Positions 6,818 through 7,902 of a stretch of 7,902 nucleotides of DNA are shown piece by piece. Position numbers and translations under genes: made by a program. The stretch's first letter is position 1, and every line of letters starts with the position of its first letter. The notes beneath the pieces were generated by a model. That model had not been told where the DNA came from. It did no database searches and saw nothing but the letters and a program-made list of their open reading frames with translations. The stretch covers positions 1-7,902 of the forward strand of contig JAPLHG010000042.1 of the NCBI GenBank assembly GCA_026389745.1. The letters run 5' to 3'. Source of the stretch: Chloroflexota bacterium (GTDB taxonomy: Bacteria > Chloroflexota > Dehalococcoidia > Dehalococcoidales > Fen-1064).

Positions 6818-7693
6818 ATGATTCTGATTGGCGAAAACCTGAATATTATTTCCAACACTATTGGCCCGGCGCTTAAAGAGTACAATGCTAAGCCCATACA
6901 GGAACTGGCAGTTGCCGAGACCAAGGCTGGTATGGACTATCTGGACATAAACATCGGTCCTGCCCGTAAAGACGGCGACAAATTGATGGATTGGGTGGTC
7001 AAAACAGTACAGGCAGTCACCGACAAACCCCTTTCGCTGGACACTACCAATCCAATTGCCATGGAAGCCGGACTGAAGGTGCATAAAGGCAAGGCACTTA
7101 TCAACTCCATTTCGCTGGCTCGGATGGGAGAGGAACTACCATTTGTCATTAAATACAACTGTGACTTCATCGGTCTGCTGTGGGGCAGAGAAGGTTTGCC
7201 CCGTGATGCCAATGAAAGAGGCGCAATTGCCGCCGAGTTGCTCTACACCGCTAACGCTAAGGGCATCCCCAATGAAAAGATATGGCTTGACCCTATTGTT
7301 ACCCCGGCAGTGAATATTGAATCCAATCAGGTCAGACAGTGTCTGGAATTTATGAGTATGCTGCAGGACATCGCTCCGGGAACCGGGTCAGTCGTAGGTT
7401 TATCCAATGTATCTAATGGGGCGCCGACTCACCTCAGGCCTTACCTCAACCGCACCTATTTAATAATGCTGATGAAGTACAACATCCATTCCGCGATTGT
7501 TGATGCCTTCGACCGTGAACTGATTGACATTGCTCGCGGTAAAAAAACACAATTAGTCAAGCTGGTTCAAAATGTAATGGCAGGGAAAAAAATTGACCCA
7601 GTCTCCATCAGCATCGAAGAGGCAAAATACGTGAAAACTGCCAGGGTTTTACTTGGGGAAACACTGTACTCCCACTCCTGGCTGGAAATGTAA
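6818..7693 (+). CDS. acsE: 5-methyl-THF:corrinoid iron-sulfur protein methyltransferase
   Basis: AcsE transfers the N5-methyl of methyl-THF to Co(I) of CoFeSP, linking the methyl and carbonyl branches. It is a cytoplasmic TIM-barrel of the pterin-binding (dihydropteroate synthase-like) family. Visible motifs are the N-terminal I-G-E-N-L-N (4-9), L-D-I-N-I-G-P (42-48), L-D-T-T-N (74-78, with the pterin-contacting Asp75), I-N-S (95-97), D158-P159, and G-L-S-N-V-S (194-199). N197 matches the catalytic-network Asn199 of Moorella AcsE. N-R-T-Y/F (211-214) and I-V-D-A (227-230) are also family-typical. At 291 residues it is about 30 longer than Moorella AcsE (262). The extra length lies between L-I-D-I-A-R (235-240) and V-L-L-G-E-T (277-282) and is Lys-rich and probably helical. 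Start ATG 6818 follows GGAAAGAGGG (6805-6814), 17 bases after acsC ends. It is the last gene of the operon in this window. Confidence 0.93.
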   Translation: MILIGENLNIISNTIGPALKEYNAKPIQELAVAETKAGMDYLDINIGPARKDGDKLMDWVVKTVQAVTDKPLSLDTTNPIAMEAGLKVHKGKALINSISLARMGEELPFVIKYNCDFIGLLWGREGLPRDANERGAIAAELLYTANAKGIPNEKIWLDPIVTPAVNIESNQVRQCLEFMSMLQDIAPGTGSVVGLSNVSNGAPTHLRPYLNRTYLIMLMKYNIHSAIVDAFDRELIDIARGKKTQLVKLVQNVMAGKKIDPVSISIEEAKYVKTARVLLGETLYSHSWLEM

Positions 7694-7719
7694 ATTCTGA
7701 GTCGAGCCTATCCAAAGAG

Positions 7720-7751
7720 ACTGTAACTTAGTACGACAGCCACAGTTTTTT
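7720..7751 (+). terminator. Weak candidate intrinsic terminator after acsE
   Basis: ACTGT (7720-7724) can pair with ACAGT (7742-7746) around a 17-base loop, and the run of six T occupies 7746-7751, so the last stem base is also the first T. It sits 27 bases after the acsE stop, where an operon terminator is expected. The stem is short and poor in G+C, so it is only a weak candidate; CTGT (7721-7724) with ACAG (7736-7739) is an alternative pairing. Confidence 0.25.
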
Positions 7752-7805
7752 AAAGAAAATCATGCCCTCCAGCGTAAGGAAACCAGTAGGGTAGGAAGGG
7801 AATAG

Positions 7806-7852
7806 ATTATCGGGTCAAGTCTTCAGGCTGAATCAGGCTGAAGTCCGATAAT
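7806..7852. repeat. Hairpin with an internal tandem 10-mer
   Basis: ATTATCGG (7806-7813) is the exact reverse complement of CCGATAAT (7845-7852). Inside this stem CTTCAG (7821-7826) pairs with CTGAAG (7838-7843), giving a nested two-stem hairpin. The centre is a perfect tandem duplication of TCAGGCTGAA (7823-7832 and 7833-7842). No T-run follows on either strand, so it is not a classical intrinsic terminator. It could stabilise the operon's 3' end, act as a factor-dependent or bidirectional stop, or be a degenerate remnant of a repeat family. Confidence 0.5.
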
Positions 7853-7862
7853 AACAAAAAGA

Positions 7863-7898
7863 GTGTGTCATTGCAAGCGGAGCGAAGCAATCTCACAC
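7863..7898. repeat. REP-like palindromic intergenic element
   Basis: GTGTG (7863-7867) pairs with CACAC (7894-7898). After a two-base mismatch on each side, ATTGC (7870-7874) pairs with GCAAT (7887-7891), leaving a GCGGAGC-containing loop that can form a further 2-bp step. The core 'TCATTGC..GCGGAGCGAAGCAATCTC' resembles a palindromic repeat that I recall as scattered between genes in many environmental and anaerobic bacterial genomes. Only one copy is in the window, so repetition is not shown here. Confidence 0.55.
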
Positions 7899-7902
7899 AT
7901 AA

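Noticed and set aside
7863..7898. CRISPR repeat
   Set aside because: Only one palindromic unit is present, with no regularly spaced copies or spacers.
7694..7902. A further small gene downstream of acsE
   Set aside because: Short open stretches such as one from ATG 7761 stop within about ten codons; the region instead holds inverted repeats.

Overview
This window carries the carbonyl branch of the Wood-Ljungdahl (reductive acetyl-CoA) pathway as one tightly packed, all-plus-strand operon. It points to a strict anaerobe that makes or cleaves acetyl-CoA through a bacterial-type CO dehydrogenase/acetyl-CoA synthase (CODH/ACS). Balanced base composition, the folD-acs linkage and a palindromic 'TCATTGC...GAAGCAATCTC' element at the right end fit an uncultured Chloroflexota (Dehalococcoidia-like) genome. 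That taxonomic reading is inference; other anaerobic phyla are possible.

Layout: 1-51 is the last 16 codons of an upstream gene, probably folD. Then come an unrecognised 72-residue ORF (65-283), acsD (CoFeSP small subunit, 300-1244), a broken CODH gene acsA/cooS (1267-3193), acsB (acetyl-CoA synthase, 3230-5437), acsC (CoFeSP large subunit, 5454-6800) and acsE (methyl-THF:CoFeSP methyltransferase, 6818-7693). Gaps between genes are 13-36 bases, each with a purine-rich ribosome-binding site, and no internal promoter or terminator was seen. The last 209 bases (7694-7902) are non-coding. They hold a weak hairpin followed by six T, a hairpin containing a perfect tandem 10-mer, and the palindromic REP-like element.

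How the genes work together: FolD makes methylene-THF in the methyl branch. AcsE moves the methyl group of methyl-THF to the cobalt of AcsC/AcsD. CODH reduces CO2 to CO. AcsB joins CO, the methyl group and CoA into acetyl-CoA. The methylene-THF reductase, formyl-THF ligase and nickel-insertion factors are not in this window.

The main anomaly is the CODH gene. All recognisable metal-cluster ligands are present, but the reading frame changes near base 2227, and about 13 conserved residues (about 38 bases) are missing there. This is a small out-of-frame deletion, either real or an assembly error. It matters because Dehalococcoides mccartyi is known to keep ACS and CoFeSP while lacking CODH. I found no wholly new system here.
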